Notes: generated from the letters alone by a model not told the origin. Positions 46,978-55,703 are shown, counted from the first letter of the stretch. The stretch: DNA of 64,000 nucleotides from Quatrionicoccus australiensis (GCF_020510525.1 NZ_CP075188.1:124001-188000), one strand, 5' to 3'. Numbers and translations are program-made.

Positions 46978-48429
46978 ATGAGCGAAGAAATACTGATCAA
47001 TTTCACGCCGCAGGAGACCCGCGTTGCCGTGATGCAACAAGGCGTTGTCCAGGAATTGCATATCGAGCGCACCGCCAGCCGCGGTCTGGTCGGTAATGTC
47101 TATCTCGGACGCGTCGTGCGCATCCTGCCCGGCATGCAGTCGGCATTCGTCGATGTCGGGCTTGAACGCACCGCTTTCCTGCATGTTGCCGATATCTGGC
47201 AACCGCGCGAGACGGCCACCGAGCGGCCGATCGAGAAAATCCTCTTCGACGGTCAGAGCGTTCTCGTGCAGGTCGTCAAGGACCCGATCGGGACCAAGGG
47301 CGCCCGCTTGTCGACGCAGATTTCGATCGCCGGCCGCATGCTGGTCTATCTGCCGCAGGAAAAACATATCGGCATTTCGCAGCGCATCGAGTCCGAAGCC
47401 GAGCGCGAGATGTTGCGCGAGAAGATCACCCGCCTCGTGCCGGCTGACGAGAAGGGCGGTTTCATCGTCCGCACCATGGCCGAGAATGCCAGCGACCAGG
47501 AGTTCGCCAACGACATCGCCTACCTGCGCAAGACCTGGGCCGACATTCGCGAAAAGGCCCGCGTTTCGCCACCGCCCAGCGTGCTCTATCAGGAGCTGTC
47601 GCTCGGCCAGCGCGTACTGCGTGACTTCGTCAATCCGGAAACCGGCCGCATCGTCATCGACTCGCGCGAAAACTTTCAGAAACTGACCGGCTTTGCCGAG
47701 GAATACACGCCGGCCGTACTGCCCTTGCTTGATCACTACATTGGCCAGCGACCGCTGTTCGATCTCTACGGCGTCGAGGAAGAAATCCAGAAGGCGCTGG
47801 CCCGCCGCGTCGATCTCAAGTCGGGCGGCTACCTGATCATCGACCAGACCGAGGCGATGACCACCATCGACGTCAATACCGGCGGTTTCGTCGGCGTGCG
47901 CAATTTCGACGACACCATCTTCAAGACCAATCTCGAAGCCGCCGTCACCATCGCCCGCCAGCTGCGCCTGCGCAACCTGGGCGGCATCATCATCGTCGAT
48001 TTCATCGACATGGAAAACGAAGAGCACAAGAAGGCCGTGCTCGAGGAATTCAACAAGGCGCTGGCGCGCGACCATACGCGCCTGACGGTCAACGGCTTCA
48101 CGGCACTTGGTCTGGTCGAGATGACGCGCAAACGGACGCGCGAATCGCTCGCCCACATCCTCTGCCAGCCCTGTCCGACCTGTGGCGGGCGCGGCGAGGT
48201 CAAGACGGCGCGCACCGTGGCCTACGAAATCCTGCGCGAGCTGCTGCGCGAGGCGCGTCAGTTCAATGCCCGCGAATACCGCATCCTGGCCGGGCCGGCC
48301 GTCGTTGATCTCTTCCTTGACGAAGAGTCGCAGGCGCTGGCCATGCTTTCCGACTTCATCGAGAAGCCGGTTTCCCTGCAGTCGGAGCCGAGCTACTCAC
48401 CGGAGCAGTACGACATTGTTTTGATGTAA
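46978..48429 (+). CDS. rng: Ribonuclease G
   Basis: This 483-residue endoribonuclease matures 16S rRNA and trims mRNAs. An S1 RNA-binding domain occupies residues 35-120 (GNVYLGRVVRILPGMQSAFVDVG). The catalytic DNase-I-like part has TTIDVNTGGFVG near 297 and IIIVDFIDM near 338, supplying the metal-binding aspartates. The zinc-link CPTCGGRGEV near 399 fits the RNase E/G family. Length and lack of the long RNase E C-terminal arm indicate RNase G. It usually lies just after maf; here the island from 29 to 46 kb lies between. Confidence 0.95.
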   Translation: MSEEILINFTPQETRVAVMQQGVVQELHIERTASRGLVGNVYLGRVVRILPGMQSAFVDVGLERTAFLHVADIWQPRETATERPIEKILFDGQSVLVQVVKDPIGTKGARLSTQISIAGRMLVYLPQEKHIGISQRIESEAEREMLREKITRLVPADEKGGFIVRTMAENASDQEFANDIAYLRKTWADIREKARVSPPPSVLYQELSLGQRVLRDFVNPETGRIVIDSRENFQKLTGFAEEYTPAVLPLLDHYIGQRPLFDLYGVEEEIQKALARRVDLKSGGYLIIDQTEAMTTIDVNTGGFVGVRNFDDTIFKTNLEAAVTIARQLRLRNLGGIIIVDFIDMENEEHKKAVLEEFNKALARDHTRLTVNGFTALGLVEMTRKRTRESLAHILCQPCPTCGGRGEVKTARTVAYEILRELLREARQFNAREYRILAGPAVVDLFLDEESQALAMLSDFIEKPVSLQSEPSYSPEQYDIVLM

Positions 48430-48450
48430 TCAGAAAATGGAGACAGGCGC

Positions 48451-49326
48451 ATGCAAACCGATCCCGAGTTCGACAGTCTTGTTCCGGCACAGTCCTTCGA
48501 TCGCCGGAGATTTCTCGTGACCAGCCTGGGCGCAGGTTTTGCCGCGGCCGTACAGCCGGTGATGGCGCAGACGGCGATCAGTACCGATGTTGCCGGCCTG
48601 TTGGCAGGCGAGGTCAAGGTACCGGTCGGTGATGGCGAAATGGTTGCCTACCGCGCGACGCCTGCAGGCAAGGCCAAGGCGCCGGTCGTGCTGGTTGTCT
48701 CGGAGATATTCGGTGTGCATGAGTACATCAAGGACGTTTGCCGCCGCCTCGCCAAGCTGGGTTACTGCGCGATTGCGCCCGAATTGTTTGCCCGGCAGGG
48801 CGATCCGCGTCTGACCAGCAGCATTCCCGATATTCTTGCCAATATCGTCAACAAGACGCCGGATGCGCAGGTGCTGGCCGATCTTGATGCCTGCGTCGCC
48901 TGGGCGGCCGGGCAAGGAGCCGATGGCAAACGGCTGGCGATCACCGGCTTCTGCTGGGGCGGGCGTATCACCTGGCTGTATGCCGCCCACAATCCGCAGC
49001 TCAAGGCCGGGGTTGCCTGGTACGGTCGTCTGGTCGGGGCGACAAGCGAATTCATGCCGAAATATCCGATTGATCTCGTTGGACAATTGCAGGCGCCGGT
49101 GCTCGGCCTGTATGGCGGTCTCGATACCGGCATTCCGCTGGAAACCGTCGAGGCGATGGAGGCAGCCCTCAAGCAGGGCAACGCGGCGGCACGGGCTTCG
49201 CACATCGAGGTTTACGACAATGCACCGCATGCCTTCCACGCCGACTATCGGCCGAGCTACCGCAAGCCGGAAGCCGAAGATGGCTGGCAGCGCATGCTGG
49301 CCTGGTTTGCCCGCAACGGGGTCTGA
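48451..49326 (+). CDS. Dienelactone hydrolase family protein with Tat-type signal
   Basis: This 291-residue alpha/beta hydrolase matches the dienelactone hydrolase family. Residues 12-40 form a twin-arginine signal ([17 protein letters not shown]) ending near VMA, so it is probably exported folded. The catalytic triad is visible as Cys in [12 protein letters not shown] near 169, Asp in [10 protein letters not shown] near 220 and His in APHAFHADY near 257. Many such proteins hydrolyse unknown cyclic esters, so the substrate is open. It follows rng by 21 bases and ends before a bidirectional terminator. Confidence 0.85.
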   Translation: MQTDPEFDSLVPAQSFDRRRFLVTSLGAGFAAAVQPVMAQTAISTDVAGLLAGEVKVPVGDGEMVAYRATPAGKAKAPVVLVVSEIFGVHEYIKDVCRRLAKLGYCAIAPELFARQGDPRLTSSIPDILANIVNKTPDAQVLADLDACVAWAAGQGADGKRLAITGFCWGGRITWLYAAHNPQLKAGVAWYGRLVGATSEFMPKYPIDLVGQLQAPVLGLYGGLDTGIPLETVEAMEAALKQGNAAARASHIEVYDNAPHAFHADYRPSYRKPEAEDGWQRMLAWFARNGV

Positions 49327-49357
49327 TCAGGAAATTGGGAATGGGAAACCGGAAATG

Positions 49358-49387
49358 AAAAAAGGCCAGTCATCGACTGGCCTTTTT
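49358..49387. terminator. Bidirectional terminator between hydrolase gene and tRNA-Lys pair
   Basis: A 12-base stem (AAAAAGGCCAGT / ACTGGCCTTTTT) with a 5-base loop, flanked by A and T runs on both sides. It ends the plus-strand rng-hydrolase unit and the minus-strand tRNA transcript, just before 49394. Confidence 0.9.
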
Positions 49388-49393
49388 AGAATC

Positions 49394-49469
49394 TGGTGGG
49401 GCGCGACAGATTCGAACTGTCGACCTACGGATTAAGAGTCCGCTGCTCTACCAACTGAGCTAGCGCCCC
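49394..49469 (-). tRNA. tRNA-Lys (anticodon CTT)
   Basis: This 76-base minus-strand gene has a 7-bp acceptor stem GGGGCGC/GCGCCCC, a D-arm TAGCTCAGTTGGTAGAGC, an anticodon loop CTCTTAA with CTT, and a T-loop GTTCGAATC. The 3' CCA is encoded. It lies 19 bases downstream of the second tRNA-Lys gene and likely shares its promoter. Confidence 0.96.
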
Positions 49470-49488
49470 AGATTTCCCTTTTTCCGAC

Positions 49489-49564
49489 TGGTGGGTCGGG
49501 CGAGATTCGAACTCGCGACCAACGGATTAAAAGTCCGCTGCTCTACCGACTGAGCTACCGACCC
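49489..49564 (-). tRNA. tRNA-Lys (anticodon TTT)
   Basis: This 76-base minus-strand gene has acceptor stem GGGTCGG/CCGACCC, D-arm TAGCTCAGTCGGTAGAGC, anticodon loop CTTTTAA with TTT and T-loop GTTCGAATC, with encoded CCA. It is the promoter-proximal gene of a two-tRNA unit. The two tRNAs share their anticodon stems and read AAG and AAA/AAG. Confidence 0.97.
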
Positions 49565-49580
49565 GCCTAGGGAGCCGCGA

Positions 49581-49609
49581 ATTATATAGATGCCGCATGG
49601 GGTCGTCAA
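49581..49609 (-). promoter_or_regulatory. Strong sigma-70 promoter of the tRNA-Lys pair
   Basis: On the minus strand TTGACG (49604-49609) and TATAAT (49581-49586) are separated by exactly 17 bases. A GC-rich stretch (GCGGCTCCC) follows where transcription should start, as expected for stringently controlled stable-RNA promoters. Confidence 0.88.
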
Positions 49610-49734
49610 CGCACTTTTTGCTTTGTGAAGAATTGTTTTTGCCGGGTATCCAAAGGGATTCGCTGGCTAAAATGCCTCCGTTGGCAACATTTGTTGTCCA
49701 AGTGATTGAAATTTAAAATTTTTGGAGGATTGCG

Positions 49735-50559
49735 ATGACAGAACAGGATATTTCCCGCTATCAGGATCTTTTACTGACAACGGCCACCGATATTGGCCTG
49801 AAAATCCTGGCGGCAATCGTTTTCTGGGTCGTTGGCCGCTGGTTGATCGGTGTCGCCTTGAACATGGTGCGTGCTTCGCTGGAGCGCCAGAAGGTTGATC
49901 CAACCGTGTTGCGCTACCTCGGCTCGGTGATTTCGGTGACCCTGAATGTGCTGCTGGTGGTTGGTATTTTGGGTTATTTCGGTATCCAGACGACGACCTT
50001 CGCGGCCTTGATTGCCGCGGCCGGCGTCGCCATCGGCATGGCCTGGTCCGGCCTGCTGGCACATTTTGCTGCGGGTGCCTTCCTGGTCGTCCTGCGCCCG
50101 ATGAAGGTGGGCGATTTTGTCACCATCGCCGGCGTGACCGGTACCGTGACCGAGCTTGGCCTCTTCACGACGACCCTGAATACGCCGGACAACGTGCAGA
50201 CCATCATCGGCAACAACAAGGTTTTTGGCGACACGATCCAGAACTTTACGGTCAACCCTTTCCGCCGGGTTGATTTGAAATGCCAGTTGTCGGGCGCTGC
50301 CGATCATCAGGCAGCCATGGTTTTGTTACGTGAAAAGATTGCGTTGGTAGCGAATGTCTTGCCCGAGCCCAAGGTCGATGTCGAAATTCTGGATTTCAAT
50401 CTGGTTGGCCCGGTGCTGGCGGTACGGCCGTATTGCCATAACGACAATTACTGGCAGGTTTATTTCGATTGCAACAAGGTCTTGCGTGAAGCCCTGGCCG
50501 ATGCCGGTTTCCCGGCGCCGATGCCGGCCCAGAGCGTGATAGTCACGCAGGCGGCCTGA
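49735..50559 (+). CDS. mscS: Small-conductance mechanosensitive channel MscS
   Basis: This 274-residue MscS-type channel opens under membrane tension to release solutes after osmotic downshock. Three helices lie at about residues 20-45, 62-85 and 88-112; the pore helix is GVAIGMAWSGLLAHFAAGAFLV. The beta domain opens with RPMKVGDFVTIAGVTGTVTELGLF near 122-145, the MscS signature. IGNNKVFGDTIQNFT near 162 and a C-terminal domain complete it. GGAGG lies 9 bases before the ATG. It ends before a bidirectional terminator. Confidence 0.93.
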   Translation: MTEQDISRYQDLLLTTATDIGLKILAAIVFWVVGRWLIGVALNMVRASLERQKVDPTVLRYLGSVISVTLNVLLVVGILGYFGIQTTTFAALIAAAGVAIGMAWSGLLAHFAAGAFLVVLRPMKVGDFVTIAGVTGTVTELGLFTTTLNTPDNVQTIIGNNKVFGDTIQNFTVNPFRRVDLKCQLSGAADHQAAMVLLREKIALVANVLPEPKVDVEILDFNLVGPVLAVRPYCHNDNYWQVYFDCNKVLREALADAGFPAPMPAQSVIVTQAA

Positions 50560-50576
50560 GTCCGTCGGAAAAAAAG

Positions 50577-50598
50577 GAGCCCGTCGGGTGACGGGCTC
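50577..50598. terminator. Bidirectional terminator after mscS
   Basis: A perfect 9-base stem (GAGCCCGTC / GACGGGCTC) with a 4-base loop, preceded by a run of A and followed by TTTG. It ends mscS on the plus strand and the small exported-protein gene on the minus strand. Confidence 0.85.
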
Positions 50599-50639
50599 TT
50601 TGCAGGGAAAGCAGCTTTTCGCGGAAGACTTTCCGACTT

Positions 50640-50834
50640 TTATTCCTTGAACGGCTTTTTGCAGCCGGAGTCCGCGAAGGGTCCCTTGACCGCAACCCAG
50701 TCGTCGCCTGGTGAAAACTGTGCGCAGATCTCAATGTCGGCGGACGGGCTGCGCCACTTGTACCAGGCAGCTGGGCCGGCCCAGACGGTGGTGCAGAGCA
50801 GTGTTGCGGCGACGATCAGTGCGCTTGCCTTCAT
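50640..50834 (-). CDS. Small exported protein, 64 residues
   Basis: I do not recognise a named family. The 64-residue protein has a signal peptide (SALIVAATLLCTTVWA, cleaved near residue 19) and a mature part with YKWRSPSADIEICAQFSPGDDW and two cysteines (near residues 37 and 58) that could form a disulfide in the periplasm. A gene start with GGTGAAGACATG fits. It lies 36 bases downstream of metF on the same strand and ends before a terminator, so it may be the last gene of the tlyA-metF transcript or stand alone. Confidence 0.72.
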   Translation of the reverse strand: MKASALIVAATLLCTTVWAGPAAWYKWRSPSADIEICAQFSPGDDWVAVKGPFADSGCKKPFKE

Positions 50835-50870
50835 GTCTTCACCTATCCCTTGCCGTGATTGCGGGTTTGC

Positions 50871-51695
50871 TCAGCCGAGACGCTTGCAGATTTCCGTGGT
50901 CAGCGCCGACTGGTTCATTGAGTAGAAATGCAGGCCGGGGGCGCCGCCCTGGAGCAGACGTTCGCACAGTTCGGTGACGACATCGAGGCCGAAGGCGCGG
51001 ATCGAGTCGGCATCGTCGCCGAAGCTCTCGAACTTCTTGCGCATCCAGCGCGGGATGTCGGCGCCGCAGGCATCCGAGAAACGGGCCAGCTTGGTGAAGC
51101 CGACGATGGGCATGATGCCGGGGACGATGGGCACGTCGACGCCGAGCGCCTTGGCTTCATCGACGAAATGGAAGTAAGCGTCGGCGTTGTAGAAATACTG
51201 CGTGATTGCCGAATTGGCGCCGGCCTTGACCTTGCGCGCGAAGGCATCGAGGTCGTCCTTCGGGCTGCGTGCCTGCGGGTGCCATTCCGGGTAGGCGGCG
51301 ACTTCGATGCTGAACCAGTCGCCGGTTTCGGCGCGGATGAATTCGACCAGTTCGTTGGCGTAGCGGAATTCACCGGTTTCGGCCATGCCCGAAGGCAGGT
51401 CACCGCGCAGGGCAACCGTGCGCTTGATGCCGGCGGCCTTGTATTCGCCGAGGATCTCGCGGATCGAGTCGCGCGTCGAGCCGATGCACGACAGGTGCGG
51501 TGCGGCGTCGAAGCCCTCGGCGGCGATTTCCTTGACCACCGAGAAGGTGCGCTCGCGCGTCGAGCCGCCGGCACCGTAAGTTACTGAGAAGAAGGCGGGA
51601 TTGAGTTTGGCCAGCTCGGCGCGCACAGCACGCAGCTTATCGACGCCTTCCGGCGTTTGCGGCGGGAAAAACTCGATGGAGATTTCTTTGTTCAT
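50871..51695 (-). CDS. metF: Methylenetetrahydrofolate reductase MetF
   Basis: This 274-residue FAD enzyme reduces methylenetetrahydrofolate to the methyl donor for methionine synthase. It opens ISIEFFPPQTPEGVDKL with the catalytic glutamate, then FFSVTYGAGGSTRERTFSVV near residue 36, HLSCIGSTRDSIREIL near 67 and ALRGDLPSG near 95. The later ITQYFYNADAYFHFVD near 163 and PGIMPI near 190 complete the family. It overlaps tlyA by ATGA and belongs to a methyl-cycle neighbourhood with ahcY and metK. Confidence 0.96.
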   Translation of the reverse strand: MNKEISIEFFPPQTPEGVDKLRAVRAELAKLNPAFFSVTYGAGGSTRERTFSVVKEIAAEGFDAAPHLSCIGSTRDSIREILGEYKAAGIKRTVALRGDLPSGMAETGEFRYANELVEFIRAETGDWFSIEVAAYPEWHPQARSPKDDLDAFARKVKAGANSAITQYFYNADAYFHFVDEAKALGVDVPIVPGIMPIVGFTKLARFSDACGADIPRWMRKKFESFGDDADSIRAFGLDVVTELCERLLQGGAPGLHFYSMNQSALTTEICKRLG

Positions 51696-52435
51696 TTTTT
51701 CAACCAGATGAAGAATTCGCGGTTACCGTCGCCGCCGGTGATCGGACTGTCCAGCCATTGCCGGACGGTCAACCCGAGATTTTGGGCCGTTTTGCGCAGC
51801 TTGCCTTCGACTTCGCCGTACAGCGCAGGGTCGCGCACGATGCCGCCCTTGCCGATGTTTTCCGGGCCGACTTCGAACTGCGGCTTGACCAGCACCAGGA
51901 TGTCACCCTGATCGGCGAGCAGGGCCGGCAGTTGCGGCAGGATCAGCGTCATCGAAATGAAGGAGACATCGCCGACGATGAGATCGAAACCGCTGGCCGG
52001 AAAATGCTCGCCCAGATCGGCGGCGGTCAGGTTGCGACAGTTGATGCCTTCGATGGCGGTCAGGCGCGCTTCGCCGAACAGGCGGCGACTCAACTGGCCG
52101 TGTCCGACATCGACCCCGACCACGTGGCCGGCCCCGGCCTGCAGCAGGCAGTCGCTGAAACCGCCGGTGGACTGGCCGACATCGAGGCAGTGCTTGTTGC
52201 CAACTGAAATGCCGGTTTCGGTCAGTGCGCCGGCCAGTTTGAGGCCGCCGCGCGAGACGAAACGGTCTTCCGGATCACTCTGTACGGTCAACGTCGTTTC
52301 AGAGGGCAAATCCAGCGCCGGTTTCTTGACGATGCCGCCCGGCCAGCTCACCCGGCCGGCCGCGATCAGCCGCTGGGCGGCTGTGCGCGAAGCGGCGAGG
52401 CCGCTTTCGACGAGCAGTTGGTCGGCGCGTGCCAC
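51692..52435 (-). CDS. TlyA family rRNA (cytidine-2'-O)-methyltransferase
   Basis: This 247-residue protein has an N-terminal S4 RNA-binding domain (ADQLLVESGLAASRTAAQRLI) and a RrmJ/FtsJ-like methyltransferase domain, with CLDVGQSTGGFSDCLLQAGA near 89-108 as SAM motif I and VGDVSFISMTLILPQL near 153. The TlyA/HlyA family methylates ribose in 16S and 23S rRNA in some bacteria and is needed for capreomycin action there. Its start is one base from the stop of the holin-like gene; its stop overlaps metF. Confidence 0.88.
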   Translation of the reverse strand: MARADQLLVESGLAASRTAAQRLIAAGRVSWPGGIVKKPALDLPSETTLTVQSDPEDRFVSRGGLKLAGALTETGISVGNKHCLDVGQSTGGFSDCLLQAGAGHVVGVDVGHGQLSRRLFGEARLTAIEGINCRNLTAADLGEHFPASGFDLIVGDVSFISMTLILPQLPALLADQGDILVLVKPQFEVGPENIGKGGIVRDPALYGEVEGKLRKTAQNLGLTVRQWLDSPITGGDGNREFFIWLKK

Positions 52436-52786
52436 TCAGCGTTTTCCCGGTGAAAAGAGGATGGCGCTGAGTGCCCAGGAAATCAGGCTGTAAACGATGG
52501 AACCGAGCAAGGCAGACGAGAAGCCGCCGACATTGAAGCCGTCGACCAGATTGCCGGCGAGCTGGAAGAGCAGGGCGTTGATCACGAAAATGAACAGGCC
52601 CAGCGTCAGCAAGGTCACCGGCAGGGTCAGCAGAATCAGCAGCGGGCGCAGCACGGCGTTGATCAGCCCGAGAACGAGGGCGACGAGCAAAGCCGTGCCG
52701 AAACTCGCCACCTGGACCGACGGCACGACATACGGCAGCGCCAGCAGGGCGAGCGCGTTGATGGTCCAGATGGCAAGCAGGCGCAT
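52436..52786 (-). CDS. Phage holin family 4-type membrane protein
   Basis: This 116-residue hydrophobic protein has about four membrane helices (residues 2-22, 28-48, 53-75, 88-110) and the signature ALVLGLINAVLRPLLILLTLPV of the Phage_holin_4_2/YvlD-type family. These proteins are widespread in bacterial chromosomes and are not phage genes in most cases; their function is unknown. It starts 3 bases after ahcY stops and is probably co-transcribed with it. Confidence 0.85.
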   Translation of the reverse strand: MRLLAIWTINALALLALPYVVPSVQVASFGTALLVALVLGLINAVLRPLLILLTLPVTLLTLGLFIFVINALLFQLAGNLVDGFNVGGFSSALLGSIVYSLISWALSAILFSPGKR

Positions 52787-52789
52787 GGC

Positions 52790-54202
52790 TTAGTAGCGGT
52801 AGTGGTCGGCCTTGTACGGGCCTTCCTTCGGTACGCTGATATAGGCGGCCTGTTCGTCGGTCAGTTCCGACAGCTGGGCGTTCAGCGTCTTCAGTTGCAG
52901 ACGGGCGACCTTTTCGTCCAGGTGCTTGGGCAGCGTGTAAACGCCGACCGGGTACTTGTTCGAACCCTTGACGGCTTCCGTCCACAGTTCGATCTGGGCG
53001 ATGGTCTGATTCGCGAAGGACGACGACATCACGTAGGACGGATGGCCCGTACCGCAGCCGAGGTTAACCAGGCGGCCCTTGGCGAGCAGGATGATGCGCT
53101 TGCCGTCCGGGAAGATGACGTGATCGACTTGCGGCTTGATCTCTTCCCACTGGTACTTCTCGATCGAGGCGACGTCGATTTCGTTGTCGAAGTGACCGAT
53201 GTTGCAGACGATGGCGTTGTTCTTCATCGCGGCCATGTGGTCATGCGTGATGACGTGGAAGTTGCCGGTCGTGGTGACAAAGATGTCGGCCTTGTCGGCA
53301 GCGTATTCCATGGTGACGACGCGGTAGCCTTCCATCGCGGCCTGCAGGGCGCAGATCGGGTCGATTTCGGTAACCCAGACTTGTGCCGACAGGGCGCGCA
53401 TGGCCTGGGCCGAGCCCTTGCCCACGTCGCCGTAACCGGCGATGACGGCGATCTTGCCAGCGATCATCACGTCGGTGGCGCGCTTGATGCCGTCGACCAG
53501 CGATTCGCGGCAGCCGTAGAGGTTGTCAAACTTGGACTTGGTCACCGAGTCATTGACGTTGATGCCGGGGAACTTGAGTTCGCCGCGCGCATGCATCTGG
53601 TACAGGCGATGCACGCCGGTGGTGGTTTCTTCGGTGACGCCCTTGATCTGGGCCAGACGCACGGAATACCAGGTCGGATCGACAGCCAGCTTGGCCTTGA
53701 TGGCGGCGAACAGGATGGTTTCTTCTTCCGAACCCGGCTTGGCCAGAATCGAGATGTCCTTCTCGGCACGGGCGCCGAGATGCAGCAGCAGGGTGGCATC
53801 GCCGCCGTCGTCGAGGATCATGTTCGAATAACCGCCATCGGCCCATTCGAAGATGCGGTGCGTGTAATCCCAGTAATCAACGAGGGTTTCGCCCTTGACG
53901 GCGAAGACCGGGATGTTCTGCGCGGCGATCGCAGCGGCAGCGTGATCCTGCGTCGAGAAGATGTTGCAGGAAGCCCAGCGGACTTCGGCGCCGAGCGCGG
54001 TCAGCGTCTCGATCAGCACGGCGGTCTGGATGGTCATGTGCAGCGAACCGGTGATGCGCGCGCCCTTGAGCGGCTGGGTCTTCGCGAATTCTTCGCGAAT
54101 GGCCATCAGGCCGGGCATTTCGCCTTCGGCAATGAGGATTTCCTTGCGACCCCAGTCGGCAAGGGAAAGATCGGCAATAACGTAGTCTTTGAATTCAGCC
54201 AC
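52790..54202 (-). CDS. ahcY: Adenosylhomocysteinase AhcY (S-adenosylhomocysteine hydrolase)
   Basis: This 470-residue NAD-dependent enzyme splits S-adenosylhomocysteine to adenosine and homocysteine, clearing the methylation inhibitor. It has the family start [35 protein letters not shown] near residue 50, and the Rossmann loop [23 protein letters not shown] segment near 255-273 ([14 protein letters not shown]). The C-terminal KADHYRY is diagnostic. A roughly 40-residue insertion fits proteobacterial enzymes. An SAH riboswitch lies upstream, so its own substrate should raise expression. Confidence 0.97.
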   Translation of the reverse strand: MAEFKDYVIADLSLADWGRKEILIAEGEMPGLMAIREEFAKTQPLKGARITGSLHMTIQTAVLIETLTALGAEVRWASCNIFSTQDHAAAAIAAQNIPVFAVKGETLVDYWDYTHRIFEWADGGYSNMILDDGGDATLLLHLGARAEKDISILAKPGSEEETILFAAIKAKLAVDPTWYSVRLAQIKGVTEETTTGVHRLYQMHARGELKFPGINVNDSVTKSKFDNLYGCRESLVDGIKRATDVMIAGKIAVIAGYGDVGKGSAQAMRALSAQVWVTEIDPICALQAAMEGYRVVTMEYAADKADIFVTTTGNFHVITHDHMAAMKNNAIVCNIGHFDNEIDVASIEKYQWEEIKPQVDHVIFPDGKRIILLAKGRLVNLGCGTGHPSYVMSSSFANQTIAQIELWTEAVKGSNKYPVGVYTLPKHLDEKVARLQLKTLNAQLSELTDEQAAYISVPKEGPYKADHYRY

Positions 54203-54287
54203 AGTAAGCTCCTAAATAACTGTGACGGGGAGGGGAATAACGGCGTTGTTGCTCACCGGCGGCCCCCTGCGCCCGGCAGGGTTGATC

Positions 54288-54343
54288 AGTGAGCGCCGTT
54301 TTAAACCGAGCCTGGGAGAAATCTCCTGCAGCGCCCCTCGGTA
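54288..54343 (-). promoter_or_regulatory. SAH riboswitch upstream of ahcY
   Basis: On the minus strand the leader reads CCGAGGGGCGCTGCAGGAG, then CTCCCAGGCTCGG, then AACGGCGCTCA. These are the conserved blocks of the S-adenosylhomocysteine aptamer, with the pseudoknot pair GAGCGCC/GGGCGCT visible. It lies about 85 bases before the ahcY ATG. Known examples switch on their genes when SAH accumulates. Confidence 0.9.
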
Positions 54344-54351
54344 GGTTGCGG

Positions 54352-54357
54352 ATTATA
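54352..54357 (-). promoter_or_regulatory. -10 element of the ahcY promoter
   Basis: A perfect TATAAT on the minus strand lies 8 bases before the SAH aptamer begins, so transcription should start at the aptamer's 5' end. The -35 region, inside the 3' end of the HD-GYP gene, is weak. Confidence 0.6.
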
Positions 54358-54365
54358 AACCGCTT

Positions 54366-55571
54366 TCAGGCTGTTTCGGCAGCCCAGTAGCGGTCAACAT
54401 CCTTGATACCCCATTTTTCGGCATCCTCGCGGCCGGCAATTTTCTCGGCACTGCGCGCCAGATCAATGGTTTCGGGTTTGATGTAGGCCTGCGATCTGGT
54501 CGAAAAGAAAACTTTGACCCTGGGCTTGAGCAGCGACTGCTCGCCTTGCTCGGTAACAACGCCGAGCTTGCCCGATTCCAGGCGAACCAGCGAACCGATC
54601 GGGTAGATGCCCAGGCTCTTGACGAAGGCCTGGAAGACTTGCGGGTCGAAATGGCCTTTCCATTCGGCCATGCGCTTGATCGATTCGGCCGGGTCCCAGC
54701 CCGCCTTGTACGGGCGGTTCGAGGTGATCGCGTCATAGACGTCGCAGACTGCACCCATCTTGGCGAACAGGCTCAGTGTCTCGCCATTCAGTGCTTTGGG
54801 ATAACCGCTGCCATCAACCTTTTCATGGTGATGCAGGCAGACATCCTTGACCACGTCGCTGATGCCCTGGCCTGAGAGCAGAAGCTTGTGACCTTCAGCC
54901 GGGTGGGTCTTGATGATGGCGAATTCGGCATCGGTCAGCTTGCCGGGCTTGCTCAGTATTTCATTGGGAATCAGCGCCTTGCCAAGGTCGTGCAGCAGGC
55001 CCGCCATGCCGGCGTCGCGGGTCTGTTCCTCACTCAGGCCAAGCTGGCGAGAGAGTGCAATCATCAGGGCGCAGACGGCGACCGAGTGCATGTAGGTGTA
55101 ATCGTCGGAGGTCTTCAGACGGGCCAGGCTGATCAGGGCGCCCGGGTTGCGCATCACCGAATTGGAAATTTCTTCAACCAGCGGTGCCGCCGCTTCGGCC
55201 TCGATCGCCTTGCCCATGCGTGCTTCCTGGAACATCGAGACAACGGCTTCCTTGCCGCGTGCGCAGATTTTTGCCGCGCGCTTTACTTCATCGTTGAAGG
55301 AGGTTTTGGCAACGCTTTCCGGTGGCGGGGCCGGGATTTCCTCGGCGGTCGACGCCTCCAGATTGCCACTTTCTTCGCCGGGTTCGATGTCCAGACCCTT
55401 GGCCAGGTTGATCCAGACTTCCTTGATCTGGCTTTCCTGGATCAGGGCGATGTCTTTCGGATCGGTCAGAACAAACTTGGTCCGCCAGAACGGATGGTCC
55501 AGCCAGGCGCCGCAGAATGCCTGCAGGTGCATGCCGAGACGAACATGTTCAACGGAGATTTTTTTGAGCAT
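54366..55571 (-). CDS. HD-GYP domain protein (probable cyclic di-GMP phosphodiesterase)
   Basis: This 401-residue protein begins with the DUF3391-type domain often found before HD-GYP domains (MLKKISVEHVRLGMHL). The HD-GYP domain follows: YMHSVAVCALMIALSRQLGLS near residue 177, MAGLLHDLGKALIPNEIL near 207 with the HD pair, HPAEGHKLL near 241, LHHHEKVDGSGYPKALNG near 262 and GAVCDVYDAITSNRPYKAGW near 290, all metal ligands intact. It should degrade cyclic di-GMP. The start lies 19 bases after the metK terminator hairpin and has no clear ribosome site. Confidence 0.88.
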   Translation of the reverse strand: MLKKISVEHVRLGMHLQAFCGAWLDHPFWRTKFVLTDPKDIALIQESQIKEVWINLAKGLDIEPGEESGNLEASTAEEIPAPPPESVAKTSFNDEVKRAAKICARGKEAVVSMFQEARMGKAIEAEAAAPLVEEISNSVMRNPGALISLARLKTSDDYTYMHSVAVCALMIALSRQLGLSEEQTRDAGMAGLLHDLGKALIPNEILSKPGKLTDAEFAIIKTHPAEGHKLLLSGQGISDVVKDVCLHHHEKVDGSGYPKALNGETLSLFAKMGAVCDVYDAITSNRPYKAGWDPAESIKRMAEWKGHFDPQVFQAFVKSLGIYPIGSLVRLESGKLGVVTEQGEQSLLKPRVKVFFSTRSQAYIKPETIDLARSAEKIAGREDAEKWGIKDVDRYWAAETA

Positions 55572-55589
55572 ATTTGTTAATTTTAACGA

Positions 55590-55615
55590 AAAAAGGGAGC
55601 CGTAGCTCCCTTTTT
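55590..55615 (-). terminator. Intrinsic terminator downstream of metK
   Basis: A perfect 11-base stem (AAAAAGGGAGC / GCTCCCTTTTT) with a 4-base loop. The minus-strand reading ends in six T residues, fitting the end of the metK transcript, right in front of the HD-GYP gene. Confidence 0.88.
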
Positions 55616-55657
55616 GTATGCGGCGAGAATGCTGGCCTCGCCAGTTGTGCTCTTCGT

Positions 55658-55703
55658 GCTTACAGCCCGGCGTCGTTGCGCAGCACTGCCGCGCGATCCG
55701 TCG
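55658..55703 (-). repeat. Third, partial copy of the metK 3' end (46 bp)
   Basis: This 46-base stretch, from GCTTACAGCCC to GATCCGTCG, repeats the last bases of metK exactly, including its stop codon (TTA on the plus strand). It lies about 285 bases beyond the true end. The sequence between this copy and the second one (55704-55795) includes a perfect AACCTGGCC/GGCCAGGTT hairpin at 55733-55757. Confidence 0.9.

Noticed and set aside
46942..48156. Upstream extension of trhP by about 405 codons
   Set aside because: It is antisense to rng; TrhP homology begins at 46941.
52436..52786. Holin-family gene as prophage evidence
   Set aside because: This family is common in chromosomes next to core genes; no other phage gene is near.
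52802..54292. 496-codon plus-strand frame
   Set aside because: Antisense to ahcY.
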